DNA of 64,000 bases, taken from the NCBI RefSeq assembly GCF_030123245.1, contig NZ_CP126101.1, forward strand, positions 1,362,501-1,426,500. Direction: 5' to 3'. The position numbers and the translations under genes are program-made. The notes under the pieces were generated by a model. It saw only the letters and a list, made by a program, of their open reading frames with translations, ran no database searches and was not told where the DNA came from. Below, one piece after another: positions 36,838-47,473 of this stretch (position 1 is the first letter of the stretch; each line of letters starts with the position of its first letter). This stretch comes from Lysinibacillus pakistanensis. Lineage in GTDB: Bacteria; Bacillota; Bacilli; Bacillales_A; Planococcaceae.

Positions 36838-37815
36838 ATGTTCAAGAGAAAGAAAAAATCGTATGTGTCCCTCGAATTGAAGGATTATGTTCTTCGTGCC
36901 ATTGTGGCGGAAGGGCCTGATCCTTCACGTTGGCGGCATTATGAGCTGCCATTAGCACATGGGATTGTTGAAAATGGCATTATCCATGATGAGGTCGCTT
37001 TATTTGAATCGATGAATCAAGAGGTCACGAAATGGGTTGGCAAAAAACAATTGGCTCGAATGTTTGTGCCCGATATGTCTGTTCTTTTGAAAAGCTTTGA
37101 TGTCCCTCATGACTTGAAGCCAGAGGAGCTTAGAGGCTATGCGGAAATGGAGATTGGGCACTCGATTCATCTCCCATTTCAGGAGCCCCTTATTGATGTT
37201 TATGATGCTGATCCACTGGATGGTAAGGCACAATTATATGCCGCGCCCTCAGAGGAAGTGAATAAAATTGTGGCAATGCTCCTCGATATTGCACTGGAGC
37301 CAGAGGCAGCGGATATCCGTGCTCTTTGTAATATTCGTTTATTGCACCATTTGCAGCTATTGGAGATGGATAAAACCTATTTAATTGCAGAATGGTCTAT
37401 TAATGAACTATCTATTAGCATATTTTCACAGGGTAATGTGGAATTTTTACGCTATCAATCAATTGATACCAATATGGAGCAATGGGAAAGCAAGGCACAG
37501 GGCGAATATAGCTATAACTTTCAATTTAATGGAGAGCTTGAGGATTACCGGTTGATTGTTATGGATCAGGTGCTGGAAATTGATCGTATGATGAACTTCT
37601 TTCGCTTTTCTTTACATAAGGGTGAAAAATCTGTTGATGAGATTATTATTTTAGGGGACAACCCTTTATTACCTACCATTAGTGAGTTTCTACGTGCCAA
37701 TTTAGGTGTTCCATTAACCGAGTTAAATGATCAGATGCTGCAGAAGAAGTTTCCACAGTTTTCAAGAGCGTTTTCCTCCTTGCTTGGACTAGCCTTGAAG
37801 GAGGTTCACGGATGA
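36838..37815 (+). CDS. pilM: type IV pilus assembly protein PilM
   Basis: 325-aa actin-like ATPase-fold protein. Opening KKKSYVSLELKDYVLRAIV, then VPDMSVLLKSFDVP and EMEIGHSIHLPFQ match the PilM/FtsA-like fold. It sits on the cytoplasmic side and binds the PilN N-terminus. ATG 36838 follows AAAGGGGGT. The stop overlaps the pilN start. Confidence 0.85.
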   Translation: MFKRKKKSYVSLELKDYVLRAIVAEGPDPSRWRHYELPLAHGIVENGIIHDEVALFESMNQEVTKWVGKKQLARMFVPDMSVLLKSFDVPHDLKPEELRGYAEMEIGHSIHLPFQEPLIDVYDADPLDGKAQLYAAPSEEVNKIVAMLLDIALEPEAADIRALCNIRLLHHLQLLEMDKTYLIAEWSINELSISIFSQGNVEFLRYQSIDTNMEQWESKAQGEYSYNFQFNGELEDYRLIVMDQVLEIDRMMNFFRFSLHKGEKSVDEIIILGDNPLLPTISEFLRANLGVPLTELNDQMLQKKFPQFSRAFSSLLGLALKEVHG

Positions 37816-38405
37816 TTCCAGAAATTAACCTCTTACCGAAATTAGAGAAGCGGAAAACCTCGCCATTGTTGATTTATATGATTCTAGCAATTATTCTTAT
37901 TATTTTAGCGTTTATGACCTATCTATTTTTTGATGCTAGGACAGCATTAAAGGATTTATCAGCAGAAGAGAGACGATTAGTGGAAAGACAGGAGCAGCTA
38001 CGAAATGATATTGCCACAAAGCAAAGTCAAAATACAGGCTCATTAAAGCAATCTGTTCAATATGTACAAAGTGTTGCTTATCCCGTAACGCCCTTAATTG
38101 ATGAAACAAATGCATTGCTACCAAGTCCAAGCTATTTACGTAGCTATTCATTTGGCACAAACCAAGTAACAATTGAGGCAGATTTTGAAACAATGACAGC
38201 TATTTCTAAATATGTCGAGCGTTTATTAGCTAGTCCTTATTTTACAGATGCCCAAATTGGCTCTATCACTAATTTTGACATTGAGCTAGGAGAGCAGGAC
38301 AAGGACTTACCTGCTGAGGAAAAATTTAAGCAGATGCCTCGTTACTCTGTGTCTATTACAGCTACAATTGACTTTATGTATCTGGTAGGGGGACGAAGCA
38401 CATGA
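37812..38405 (+). CDS. pilN: type IV pilus assembly protein PilN
   Basis: 197 aa. It starts IPEINLLPKLEKRK, whose INLLP is the conserved PilM-binding motif of PilN, followed by one membrane helix (about residues 20-41), a coiled coil (about 43-75) and an alpha/beta domain. ATG 37812 overlaps pilM by 4 bp. Confidence 0.9.
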   Translation: MIPEINLLPKLEKRKTSPLLIYMILAIILIILAFMTYLFFDARTALKDLSAEERRLVERQEQLRNDIATKQSQNTGSLKQSVQYVQSVAYPVTPLIDETNALLPSPSYLRSYSFGTNQVTIEADFETMTAISKYVERLLASPYFTDAQIGSITNFDIELGEQDKDLPAEEKFKQMPRYSVSITATIDFMYLVGGRST

Positions 38406-39091
38406 TGAGATTACTAAATAGTAAGAAATCAGGCATACTATTGCTTGTCCTGTTGATAGCCTCTTTATTGTTTGCCCTCTATTATTATGTTATTTTGCCA
38501 AAGAAAGATGAGGTACAAGCGAAGGAAGCTAATATTCAAAGTCTGCAAACTGAGATTAAAAGCTTAGAGCAATCCCTTGCCTCCTTTGATGAGCAGCTCG
38601 AGGTTCCCATGCAGGAAACTTTAGAGATGCAAAAAAAAGTGCCTAGTGTAAGAGCGGTTGAGCAGGTATTGAGGGATATGGTGGAAATTGAAGAGGTGAC
38701 AGGTACGCGCATGGAGTCGCTGATCTTTAATAATTATGATGAGCCTGTGGCAGATGCCAACGTGGGTCAAACGAATACAGTTGCTGAGGCAGAAGCAAAG
38801 GTTAATGAGGAAAATCAAGAGAATTCGGAAACTCCGCCTATTTCTACAATTGCTCAGGAAAACATTCCACCAGAGCTAAAGCTAGTAACCTTTACCTTTG
38901 ATATTGGGGCCTTAACATTTGACTCAATGGTTACTTTTTTAAAGGAAGTGGAAATGCTTGAGCGAGTGATGAAAATTGATACGATTAAAATGTCTCTTCC
39001 TGGTGAGAAAGAAAAGCTGGACAAAGAGGCGGATACTATCATTAAGGCTACTGTACAGATTACGACGTTCTATTACGAGGGACAAGAATAA
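38402..39091 (+). CDS. pilO: type IV pilus assembly protein PilO
   Basis: 229 aa. One membrane helix (about residues 9-30), a coiled coil (about 33-70) and a C-terminal ferredoxin-like domain, with an acidic, variable insert in the middle (about 125-150). It heterodimerises with PilN in related systems. Overlaps pilN by 4 bp. Confidence 0.82.
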   Translation: MMRLLNSKKSGILLLVLLIASLLFALYYYVILPKKDEVQAKEANIQSLQTEIKSLEQSLASFDEQLEVPMQETLEMQKKVPSVRAVEQVLRDMVEIEEVTGTRMESLIFNNYDEPVADANVGQTNTVAEAEAKVNEENQENSETPPISTIAQENIPPELKLVTFTFDIGALTFDSMVTFLKEVEMLERVMKIDTIKMSLPGEKEKLDKEADTIIKATVQITTFYYEGQE

Positions 39092-39095
39092 AGAT

Positions 39096-39127
39096 AGGCG
39101 CGCATACTTTATATGTATGGGCGCCTC
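39096..39127 (+). terminator. hairpin between pilO and pilD
   Basis: Stem AGGCGC-x-CATAC / GTATG-x-GCGCCT, followed by CTTAGTTT. Weak T tract, so partial termination or processing. Confidence 0.6.
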
Positions 39128-39148
39128 TTAGTTTAGGAGGACATAAAA

Positions 39149-39901
39149 ATGGAAATGGCTTATACCGTGACAGTATTTATTTTTGGGCTTGTTTTTGGTT
39201 CTTTTTTTAATGTGGTGGGCTTACGTGTACCTATCAAGGAGTCCATTGTGCGACCACCCTCACATTGCACAAATTGTCAAAGGCAGCTAACAGCCCTTGA
39301 TTTAGTACCTGTATTGTCCTATGTATGGCTAGGAGGAAAATGCCGTAGCTGTGGACAGATAATTTCTTGGATTTATCCTTTAATGGAGCTGATTACAGGG
39401 GTTTTATTTGCATTTGCCTATTGGAAACTAAGCTTTACCATAGAATTTTTTGTAGCTATATTGCTAATATCATTACTCGTCATTATCGTAGTATCAGATT
39501 TTGCCTATATGCTTATTCCTGATAAAGTCCTGCTCTTTTTCCTACCATTGCTCTTCATAGGACGTGTACTTTCACCGTTAACCCCATGGTGGGATAGTGC
39601 GCTGGGTGCAATTGTTGGCTTTGGCATATTATATAGTATAGCTGTCCTGTCAAAAGGTGGTATGGGTGGGGGAGATATTAAATTATTCTTTTTACTAGGG
39701 CTTGTATTGGGCACATTAAATACACTCTTAACGTTGTTTATAGCCGCTGTTATAGGAATGGTTGTTGGCATTATAGTGTTAAAGGCAAGACAGCAGGACA
39801 GAAAGACACCCATTCCATTTGGCCCATCCATTGCTATTGCGGCTATAGTTGTCTATTTTTATGGAGATGCCCTGATGAATTGGTATCTTGGGTTATGGTA
39901 G
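39149..39901 (+). CDS. pilD: prepilin leader peptidase / N-methyltransferase PilD
   Basis: 250-aa membrane aspartyl protease. Cytoplasmic zinc motif CTNC…CRSC, first catalytic Asp in IVVSDFAYMLIPD, second in GGMGGGDIKLF. FGSFFNVVGLRVP is the family's N-terminal signature. It processes the four prepilin-like proteins of this locus and closes the operon. Confidence 0.95.
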   Translation: MEMAYTVTVFIFGLVFGSFFNVVGLRVPIKESIVRPPSHCTNCQRQLTALDLVPVLSYVWLGGKCRSCGQIISWIYPLMELITGVLFAFAYWKLSFTIEFFVAILLISLLVIIVVSDFAYMLIPDKVLLFFLPLLFIGRVLSPLTPWWDSALGAIVGFGILYSIAVLSKGGMGGGDIKLFFLLGLVLGTLNTLLTLFIAAVIGMVVGIIVLKARQQDRKTPIPFGPSIAIAAIVVYFYGDALMNWYLGLW

Positions 39902-39931
39902 GGGATAACTTGAAATTATGGAGGGGATAAA

Positions 39932-40654
39932 GTGAAGCCAGTAATTGGCATAACGGCCTTTTTGGAGGATGATTTGTCAGCAAGATTAAATGCTGCCTAC
40001 AGCAATAGTATTATCGAAGCTGGGGGCATTCCGCTCATTATTCCACCTGGTATAGAGGAGGATGTTGCACAAACTTTGTCTTTAACGGACGGATTATTGC
40101 TATCGGGAGGCTGTGATGTCCATCCATTTCTCTTTGATGCAGAGCCTACACCCAAATTAGGGAAGGTACACCCTGAAAGAGATTCTGTAGAGCTTGCTTT
40201 AATTGAGGCAGCATTTATTCGTAATATGCCGATTTTTGGTATATGTCGTGGCATTCAAATATTAAATGTTGCCCTTGGAGGCAATGTCTATCAGGATATG
40301 GAGAGCGAATATCATAGTAAAAAATTATTAAAGCATATGCAGCAGGCAGCTCGGGGTGTTGCTACCCACTATGTTACGGTTACACCTGATTCATTACTAA
40401 ACAGAATCACCGAGAAAGAGAAAATAGCTGTAAATTCCTTTCATCATCAGGCTGTCAACGTATTAGCTGAGAAATTAAAGGTTGCTGCCAAATCCAGTGA
40501 TGGAATTGTAGAAGCTGTCGTACATGAAGATCACCCGTTTTGTCTGGCGGTACAGTGGCACCCAGAAGAGCAGGCGATGGCAGGAGATGAAGTGTCAAAG
40601 AAAATATTTACTGCTTTTATAAAGGCAAGCCTAACATTCAAATTAGAGGCATAG
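39932..40654 (+). CDS. gamma-glutamyl-gamma-aminobutyrate hydrolase family protein
   Basis: 240-aa class I glutamine-amidotransferase-fold hydrolase (peptidase C26). Nucleophile Cys in FGICRGIQILN, catalytic His-x-Glu in VQWHPEE, and LLLSGGCDVHP near the oxyanion region. Likely cleaves gamma-glutamyl amides; substrate not settled. GTG 39932 follows GGAGGGGATAAA. Confidence 0.9.
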   Translation: MKPVIGITAFLEDDLSARLNAAYSNSIIEAGGIPLIIPPGIEEDVAQTLSLTDGLLLSGGCDVHPFLFDAEPTPKLGKVHPERDSVELALIEAAFIRNMPIFGICRGIQILNVALGGNVYQDMESEYHSKKLLKHMQQAARGVATHYVTVTPDSLLNRITEKEKIAVNSFHHQAVNVLAEKLKVAAKSSDGIVEAVVHEDHPFCLAVQWHPEEQAMAGDEVSKKIFTAFIKASLTFKLEA

Positions 40655-40684
40655 AATCCATTGTGAAGTGGATTCTTTTTTTGA
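40653..40684 (+). terminator. intrinsic terminator
   Basis: Stem AGAATCCA / TGGATTCT with an 8-nt loop and seven T, overlapping the stop codon of the hydrolase. Confidence 0.88.
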
Positions 40685-40731
40685 TAAAGGAAGATGGTGA
40701 AAAATTTTGTTCGACATCTTCTTAGAGGTAT

Positions 40732-41229
40732 TTAATACTGCCAATTACGGATAAATGCAGGGAGTAGGGGGTGATTTGGATTACAGCGCTTTGCTGACGT
40801 TAGCTCCAATATTTCATCCTCGTCATCATCAGTCACCGAAATAAAAACAAAAATGCTTTCGTTAATAATGCCCTCCTGTTTCAATTCATACATCGTATCA
40901 CTCATTGCTTGATGAAGCATCTCTTTATGTTTAACAAATTCCTCGTCTTCGATATGCAATATTGTATCTAATAATTCACGACTAATCTTTTCGAGCATAT
41001 CCGTCTCATCATAATGTAAATATTCATCCTTTAAAAAGCGATAGTTTTCGGGGTCGTCCTCATAGTTCTGACCAATTTCAATTAGTGATTTTTCTGTTCC
41101 GATTGTTAAATAAAGGCTACCACAATCACCATCTGTCACTAAAACAGCCGCATAAATTTGTTCATCGTTTAAGGAGCTATACATTGTCGTATAAGCCTCT
41201 TGTACAGCTTGCTTAATTTTTTGTTTCAA
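40732..41229 (-). CDS. DUF4303-like hypothetical protein
   Basis: 165 aa, acidic, soluble. YAAVLVTDGDCGSLYLTIGTE and a C-terminal FVFISVTDDDEDEILEL resemble DUF4303, a family of unknown role often near toxin-immunity loci. TTG 41229 is chosen because AGGGAGTG precedes it; an in-frame ATG at 41310 lies within the lexA terminator hairpin. Confidence 0.6.
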   Translation of the reverse strand: MKQKIKQAVQEAYTTMYSSLNDEQIYAAVLVTDGDCGSLYLTIGTEKSLIEIGQNYEDDPENYRFLKDEYLHYDETDMLEKISRELLDTILHIEDEEFVKHKEMLHQAMSDTMYELKQEGIINESIFVFISVTDDDEDEILELTSAKRCNPNHPLLPAFIRNWQY

Positions 41230-41280
41230 ATAGATGCACTCCCTATGTAGATCGTATTTTGTTCTATGTCTCAAATTAAG

Positions 41281-41321
41281 AAAAAGAGGTATATGCTCAT
41301 CGGGGAACATATCAGCCTCTT
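41281..41321 (-). terminator. lexA terminator
   Basis: Minus strand: AAGAGG-x3-ATATG, loop, CATAT-x2-CCTCTTTTTCTT, 27 bp after the lexA stop. Confidence 0.78.
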
Positions 41322-41347
41322 AAAATCATCCAAAAATTTTATATTTT

Positions 41348-41965
41348 TTAGTGCACACGACGATAAAGGCCTACAACTTGTCCTAAAATTGAAACTTGAT
41401 CGACAATAATTGGCTCCATTGTGGAGTTTTCAGGCTGTAAACGGAAATGATTTTTTTCCTTAAAGAAACGCTTAACCGTTGCTTCATCCTCTTCTGTCAT
41501 TGCCACGACAATATCCCCATTATCAGCCGTTGATTTTTGCTTTACGATAACTAAATCTCCATCAAGTATACCAGCTTCAATCATGGATTCACCCATAATC
41601 TCTAGCATAAATAATTGATCCTCACTTGTCCCATAAGTATCTGGCAGCGGGAAATACTCTTCGATATTTTCAATAGCTGTAATTGGAGAACCTGCTGTTA
41701 CCTTACCCACAAGAGGGACATGAATAACACTTTGCTTTTGGATCGAATCTTCTGGCTCCAATATTTCAATGGCACGTGGCTTTGTTGGGTCACGGCGGAT
41801 AAAGCCCTTTTGTTCTAAACGAGCTAAATGTCCATGAACTGTTGAGCTTGAAGCAAGTCCAACTGCTTCGCCAATTTCACGTACAGATGGTGGATACCCC
41901 TTTGCGCGTACTTCTTCTTTAATAAAGGCTAAAATGTCTTCTTGTCTTTTCGAAACTTTTTTCAT
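41348..41965 (-). CDS. lexA: SOS repressor LexA
   Basis: 205 aa. N-terminal winged helix ([14 protein letters not shown]…[23 protein letters not shown]), self-cleavage Ala-Gly in VTAGSP, catalytic Ser in GESMIEAGI and Lys in TVKRFF. It represses its own gene and the divergent yneA operon. RBS GAGGTGAG. Confidence 0.97.
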   Translation of the reverse strand: MKKVSKRQEDILAFIKEEVRAKGYPPSVREIGEAVGLASSSTVHGHLARLEQKGFIRRDPTKPRAIEILEPEDSIQKQSVIHVPLVGKVTAGSPITAIENIEEYFPLPDTYGTSEDQLFMLEIMGESMIEAGILDGDLVIVKQKSTADNGDIVVAMTEEDEATVKRFFKEKNHFRLQPENSTMEPIIVDQVSILGQVVGLYRRVH

Positions 41966-42006
41966 GATTGCTCACCTCTTTTTTCTTTTATTTCTACTTA
42001 TTAGAT

Positions 42007-42110
42007 AGTATAGCAGAATGCGAACACTTATGCAAACATAGGTTCGAAAAGTGTTTGACAAAAACATTTGTTCGCACTATTATAAGAACATACATTCCGA
42101 ACAAACATTC
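42007..42110. promoter_or_regulatory. divergent lexA/yneA promoters with multiple SOS boxes
   Basis: lexA promoter (minus): TTGCAT (42030-42035), 17 bp, TATACT (42007-42012). yneA promoter (plus): TTGACA (42055-42060), 17 bp, TATTAT (42078-42083). Bacillus-type SOS boxes: CAAACATAGGTTCG (42033), AAACATTTGTTCG (42062, inside the yneA spacer), GAACATACATTC (42086) and CGAACAAACATTC (42098). Confidence 0.88.
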
Positions 42111-42126
42111 TAGAAAAGAGGTTATA

Positions 42127-43106
<980 letters not shown>

Positions 43107-43114
43107 TGGAAGGT

Positions 43115-43141
43115 CAGTGGGAGTTTTGTCATCCCACTGAT
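43115..43141 (+). terminator. hairpin after resolvase gene
   Basis: Perfect stem TCAGTGGGA / TCCCACTGA with a 9-nt loop but no T tract. Confidence 0.5.
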
Positions 43142-43265
43142 GAAAGAGAAGAGCATGATTAATACAAGCTCTCAATTATCACATTATCGGGTGGTTTAAA
43201 TGGATTTTCTTGAAATGCTTTGTATAGTTAATTATACAGACATTGATTGGAACCGCATAATGACA

Positions 43266-43302
43266 CAAAAAAGCACCCATTCAACTAAATAGGTGCTTTT
43301 TT
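43266..43302. terminator. bidirectional terminator
   Basis: AAAAAAGCACC / GGTGCTTTTTT around a 14-nt loop; T tracts on both strands. It overlaps the 3' end of the minus-strand gene. Confidence 0.85.
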
Positions 43303-43749
43303 CATAAATGTTAAATTGGTATCATGTGATTTTATAGATGTTTCTTTACTTTCTAAAAAGTGGTGTACTCTACTTCCAAACTCGACATAGGAATTATTTA
43401 CTTGTGAAACATTTTGGTTTTGAAATGTTTGGTTGCTGTTACCAGTTATAAATATTGGCACAATACATAATGTACAACTCCCATCATCTTCAATCATAGA
43501 GCCACATAGCGAGCAATACTTGTCTTCAAGCTCACCTGTTTGATTAACTTTGTCCTCCAAAAGCTGTAATTCCAATGAAGACTTCAAATCGTTAGGATTA
43601 GTTATTGCTAATGATTTTTTTTCCAAAAAATCATTAAATACTGTTGCAAATAAAGAGGTCTTTATTGGAACAGTAACTACATCATTATTCATTTTACTAT
43701 TTGTAAAAATATTAAATGTATTGAAATTATTAATGTTTATAAAATCCAC
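43285..43749 (-). CDS. hypothetical protein with CxxC-x9-CxxC zinc knuckle
   Basis: 154 aa, not recognised. The central CSLCGSMIEDDGSCTLC is a likely structural zinc site. The flanks are Asn/Ser/Thr-rich and partly disordered in character. The GTG start at 43749 coincides with the RBS-like GAGGTGGA, so translation may begin further in; no ATG with good RBS was found. Isolated, AT-rich and possibly acquired. Confidence 0.5.
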   Translation of the reverse strand: MDFININNFNTFNIFTNSKMNNDVVTVPIKTSLFATVFNDFLEKKSLAITNPNDLKSSLELQLLEDKVNQTGELEDKYCSLCGSMIEDDGSCTLCIVPIFITGNSNQTFQNQNVSQVNNSYVEFGSRVHHFLESKETSIKSHDTNLTFMKKAPI

Positions 43750-44107
43750 CTCATATTCCGCACCAATGAAGAAAATTTCATGTATTTTTATTCCATGGTA
43801 TCATTTTTGGTAAAAAACTTGTTTTTCTGAAAACATCAATCCAATAACTTACATTCTCATCTACTCGTAATGAGAGTCTGTTAAGGACATATATAATCCT
43901 AGCTTCTTTTGTTTTTTAAGGAATTGTACAAAACCTTAGTTATATAATAATACATTGCGTTAGACAAATAAATGGTAAATTAGTTATTTATTTGTTAATT
44001 AATCATATGATTTCACTTTTATACATTTTTATAGGTAAATTTTTGCCCTCATATTGTTCAGTGAATAGCTCTAATAATTGACGATAATATTCTATAGAAG
44101 AAGATAT
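43750..44107. other. AT-rich region without a supported gene
   Basis: About 360 bp. Only short frames are present. It lies between the zinc-knuckle gene and an IS3 relic and may itself be decayed mobile DNA. Confidence 0.4.
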
Positions 44108-44206
44108 GAATATCTCGAGAAATGAAACAATGAACGAATTAAACAAAAACTGGCTGGCATGAGTCCAGTAAAATACCGAACGTATGCCAGCCAATTAACT
44201 GCATAA
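44108..44206 (+). pseudogene. 3' end of an IS3-family (IS150-like) transposase
   Basis: Reads EYLEK, stop, NNERIKQKLAGMSPVKYRT, then YASQLTA and a stop. The YNNERIK-x-KL-x-GMSPV-x-YR pattern is the C-terminus of IS3-group OrfB. One internal stop and no upstream catalytic domain: a relic. A 10-bp inverted repeat TGGCTGGCAT / ATGCCAGCCA lies within it. Confidence 0.75.
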
Positions 44207-44351
44207 TAAAAACTCTAACTTTAAGGGGTCCCAAAAGACTTCTAGGCATTTAGTATATTAAATTTGTGTACAACTCCACTATTATCTTTATTGGCAAATT
44301 GTTAGAAGTCACTATAATATTCACTTTGCTTGATTGTAACAGCAATATTTG

Positions 44352-44864
44352 CTATACCCACTCCTCACCTAAAACAGCATAATAGTATTCATCCCACCAT
44401 TCATCACCATTCGGGATACATTTTTTAAAATATCCTTCACGTCTCATGCCGATTTTCTCCATTACTCGATAGGAGGCAATATTCTCTGGCTGGCACGTTG
44501 CGATGATTCGATGAAGATTCATTTCCTTGAACCCGTAGTGTAGTACAGCTTTTGCTGCCTCAGAAGCATAGCCTTTGTTGTAGTATTTCGGATTAAAGAC
44601 CCAGCCAATTTCATATGTATGGTCGCCAAAATATTGATGAAAAACAATATGACCAATGATCAAATTCTCTTCTATTAAAGTAACTGGAAAGTATTTTGCC
44701 TGCTCGCCACTATTGTCTGATACAAATTTCTTAGCCATGTCCTCGTTAAAAACACCTTCAGGAATATACTTCATCACATGGCTATCGGATGTATAGTCAT
44801 AAACTGCCTGCCAATCGTCCTCCTTAAAATTTCGAATAAGTAATCTATTTGTTTCTATTTTCAT
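44352..44864 (-). CDS. GNAT acetyltransferase, RimJ/RimL type
   Basis: 170 aa. ETNRLLIRNFKEDDWQAVYDY, GWVFNPKYYNKGYASEAAKAVLHYGF (acetyl-CoA loop) and HRIIATCQPENIASYRVMEKIGMRREGYF are diagnostic of this GNAT subgroup. ATG 44864 follows TGGAGGAAAA. Acceptor unknown; ribosomal protein N-termini or small molecules are typical. Confidence 0.93.
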   Translation of the reverse strand: MKIETNRLLIRNFKEDDWQAVYDYTSDSHVMKYIPEGVFNEDMAKKFVSDNSGEQAKYFPVTLIEENLIIGHIVFHQYFGDHTYEIGWVFNPKYYNKGYASEAAKAVLHYGFKEMNLHRIIATCQPENIASYRVMEKIGMRREGYFKKCIPNGDEWWDEYYYAVLGEEWV

Positions 44865-45054
44865 GTATTTTCCTCCATGCAAGTAAATTTTTAAAGTCTC
44901 TACTATAGTTATACACATCTATTTCCTGAAAGTCATGTAATCTGTGGTATTTTTTACTAAAGTGAAAGGGTTGGTATAACTGCATTTTAAGGGAATACAT
45001 GCTATACTTTGCATACCAAATACATTAAGATATGTACTGGAAAGGTGTGTAACT

Positions 45055-45288
45055 ATGTTATCAAAGGAAAAAATTAAGCGAATCAATGAACTTTCTGCCA
45101 AAGCAAAGAATGGAAAATTATCGGAGGCAGAAGCGAAGGAGCAAACAGCACTTCGTAAAGAGTATTTAGATACATTTAGAGCAACTATGCGTGATACCAT
45201 TGAAAATGTAAAAGTGGTAGATATAGAAGGAAATGATGTAACACCTGAAAAGGTAAAACAAGCGAAAAAAAATAAATTTCTAAATTAA
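45055..45288 (+). CDS. ynzC: DUF896 protein, YnzC-like
   Basis: 77 aa, highly charged and helical: KIKRINELSAKAKNGKLSEA and KEQTALRKEYLDTFRATMRD are the DUF896 signature. In B. subtilis ynzC lies in the same lexA-yneA-tkt neighbourhood. RBS AAAGGTG before ATG 45055. Function not established. Confidence 0.92.
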   Translation: MLSKEKIKRINELSAKAKNGKLSEAEAKEQTALRKEYLDTFRATMRDTIENVKVVDIEGNDVTPEKVKQAKKNKFLN

Positions 45289-45360
45289 TGTGACACATTT
45301 CTTTAAAGTATGTTACAAATGCTAAATAGTATAACAAAAGCATTGTTTTCTTTGACAATG

Positions 45361-45389
45361 TTGACTAAACTGTAGAAGAACAATATATA
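45361..45389 (+). promoter_or_regulatory. probable tkt promoter
   Basis: TTGACT, 17 bp, TATATA, 25 bp before the tkt start. Confidence 0.55.
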
Positions 45390-45414
45390 GGACGAGAAAG
45401 GATGTCACAACAAA

Positions 45415-47409
45415 ATGACTCAACATGCGGATCAACTAGCGATTAATGCTATCCGAACATTGTCAATCGATGCAATTGAAAAAGCAAATTCAGGTCACCC
45501 AGGTTTACCGATGGGGGCGGCGCCAATGGCTTATACGCTTTGGACAAAACAACTTCACCATAATCCAGCTAATCCGAAATGGTTTAATCGTGATCGTTTT
45601 GTACTTTCTGCAGGTCATGGCTCGATGCTACTGTACAGTTTACTTCATCTAGGTGGCTATGGCTTACCAATGGAGGAAATTCAAAACTTCCGTCAATGGG
45701 ATTCATTAACTCCAGGACATCCTGAATATGGTCATACAGTTGGGGTAGAGGCTACAACAGGTCCTCTAGGTCAAGGTATTGCTATGACAGTAGGTATGGC
45801 AATGGCTGAGCGTCATTTAGCAGCTACTTACAATAAACCAGGTCATGACATTGTTGATCACTATACATTCGCACTTTGTGGTGATGGTGACTTAATGGAA
45901 GGTGTAGCAGCAGAAGCTATTTCTTTAGCAGGTCACTTAAAACTTGAAAAATTAATCGTACTTTACGATTCTAATGATATTTCTCTTGATGGTGATTTAG
46001 AAAAATCATTCTCAGAAAATGTTCAAAAACGTTTCGAATCATATGGCTGGAACTATTTAAAAGTAGCAGATGGCACAGATGTTGAAGCAATTAACATAGC
46101 TATCGAGGAAGCTAAAAAATCAACTGGCAAACCAACACTGATTGAAGTGAAAACGGTGATTGGTTTCGGTTCTCCAAATAAATCAGGTAAAGCAGATTCG
46201 CATGGTGCTCCACTTGGTACAGATGAAGTTGTATTAACGAAAGCAGCCTATGAATGGGCACATGAACCATTCCAAATTCCTGCTGAAGTATACGATACAT
46301 TTAATGCTGCCGCTGAAGTGCAAGGCGCACAGTCTGAAGAAGCTTGGAATGCTAAATTTGCAGCCTATAAACAAGAATTCCCAGAGCTAGCTGCTCAATT
46401 TGAAAAAGCAATGAATGGCGAATTACCAGAGGACTTTGCTTCTGAGTTACCAGTTTATGAAGCAGGTAAATCTGTAGCAACACGTTCTTCTTCAGGTGAT
46501 GCGATTAATGCCATTGCGAAGAAAACACCATCATTCTTTGGTGGTTCTGCTGACCTTGCAGGCTCCAATAAAACAACGATGAAGGGTGCAGGCGATTTCT
46601 CTGCAGATGATTATGCTGGCCGTAACATCTGGTTTGGTGTACGTGAATTTGCAATGGGTGCCGCTATGAACGGTATGGCTCTTCACGGTGGTTTAAATGT
46701 ATTTGGTGGTACGTTCTTCGTATTCTCTGATTACGTTCGTCCAGCAGTTCGTCTTTCTGCATTAATGGGTCTTCCTGTAACGTATGTATTTACTCATGAC
46801 TCGATTGCAGTAGGGGAAGATGGGCCAACACATGAACCAATCGAACACCTTGCTTCATTACGTGCAATGCCAAATCTATCTGTTATTCGCCCTGCAGATG
46901 CAAATGAATCAGCAGTTGCTTGGGAGCTTGCCGTAGCATCAGAAAAAACACCAACTGTTTTAGTGCTATCTCGTCAAAACTTGCCTGTACTGAATGCATC
47001 TATTGATACGGTACGTGAAGGAGTTGCGAAGGGTGCTTATACAGTATCTCCAGCTTCAAAAGACGTGGCAGATGCAATTTTAATTGCAACTGGCTCTGAG
47101 GTTTCACTTGCTGTGGAAGCACAAAAAGCATTAAAAGCAGAAGGTATGGATGTAGCAGTTGTATCAATGCCATCTATGGATCGCTTTGAAAAGCAAGATG
47201 CAGCTTACAAAGAATCTGTTCTACCAAAAGCTGTGACAAAACGTCTTGCCATTGAAATGGGTGCGTCATTCGGCTGGCATAAATATACTGGCTTTGAAGG
47301 TGACGTTCTTGCTATCGACAAGTTCGGCGCATCAGCACCAGGTGAATTAGTGATGGAGAAGTATGGATTTACAGTAGAGAATGTTGTAGAGAAGGTAAAA
47401 GCTCTCTAA
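45415..47409 (+). CDS. tkt: transketolase
   Basis: 664-aa thiamine diphosphate enzyme of the pentose phosphate pathway. [32 protein letters not shown], the ThDP motif [10 protein letters not shown]…[10 protein letters not shown], and [19 protein letters not shown] are present. ATG 45415 follows AAAGGATG. Transcribed alone with its own promoter and terminator. Confidence 0.97.
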   Translation: MTQHADQLAINAIRTLSIDAIEKANSGHPGLPMGAAPMAYTLWTKQLHHNPANPKWFNRDRFVLSAGHGSMLLYSLLHLGGYGLPMEEIQNFRQWDSLTPGHPEYGHTVGVEATTGPLGQGIAMTVGMAMAERHLAATYNKPGHDIVDHYTFALCGDGDLMEGVAAEAISLAGHLKLEKLIVLYDSNDISLDGDLEKSFSENVQKRFESYGWNYLKVADGTDVEAINIAIEEAKKSTGKPTLIEVKTVIGFGSPNKSGKADSHGAPLGTDEVVLTKAAYEWAHEPFQIPAEVYDTFNAAAEVQGAQSEEAWNAKFAAYKQEFPELAAQFEKAMNGELPEDFASELPVYEAGKSVATRSSSGDAINAIAKKTPSFFGGSADLAGSNKTTMKGAGDFSADDYAGRNIWFGVREFAMGAAMNGMALHGGLNVFGGTFFVFSDYVRPAVRLSALMGLPVTYVFTHDSIAVGEDGPTHEPIEHLASLRAMPNLSVIRPADANESAVAWELAVASEKTPTVLVLSRQNLPVLNASIDTVREGVAKGAYTVSPASKDVADAILIATGSEVSLAVEAQKALKAEGMDVAVVSMPSMDRFEKQDAAYKESVLPKAVTKRLAIEMGASFGWHKYTGFEGDVLAIDKFGASAPGELVMEKYGFTVENVVEKVKAL

Positions 47410-47417
47410 TATCTTGA

Positions 47418-47473
47418 GGTACCGCAATACTCAGTAGGGTTAAAAACCCTCTGAGTGCTGCGGTATTTTTTCA
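47418..47473. terminator. bidirectional terminator after tkt
   Basis: Long stem TACCGCA-x-TACTCAG…GGG / CCC…GAGT-x2-TGCGGTA with TTTTTT. It overlaps the 3' coding end of the convergent gene. Confidence 0.85.

Noticed and set aside
41230..41310. Upstream ATG start (41310) for the DUF4303-like gene
   Set aside because: It would place the N-terminus in the lexA terminator hairpin; TTG 41229 has a proper RBS.
41968..42126. N-terminal extension of yneA to 41968
   Set aside because: This stretch contains the lexA and yneA promoters and SOS boxes, so it is not translated.
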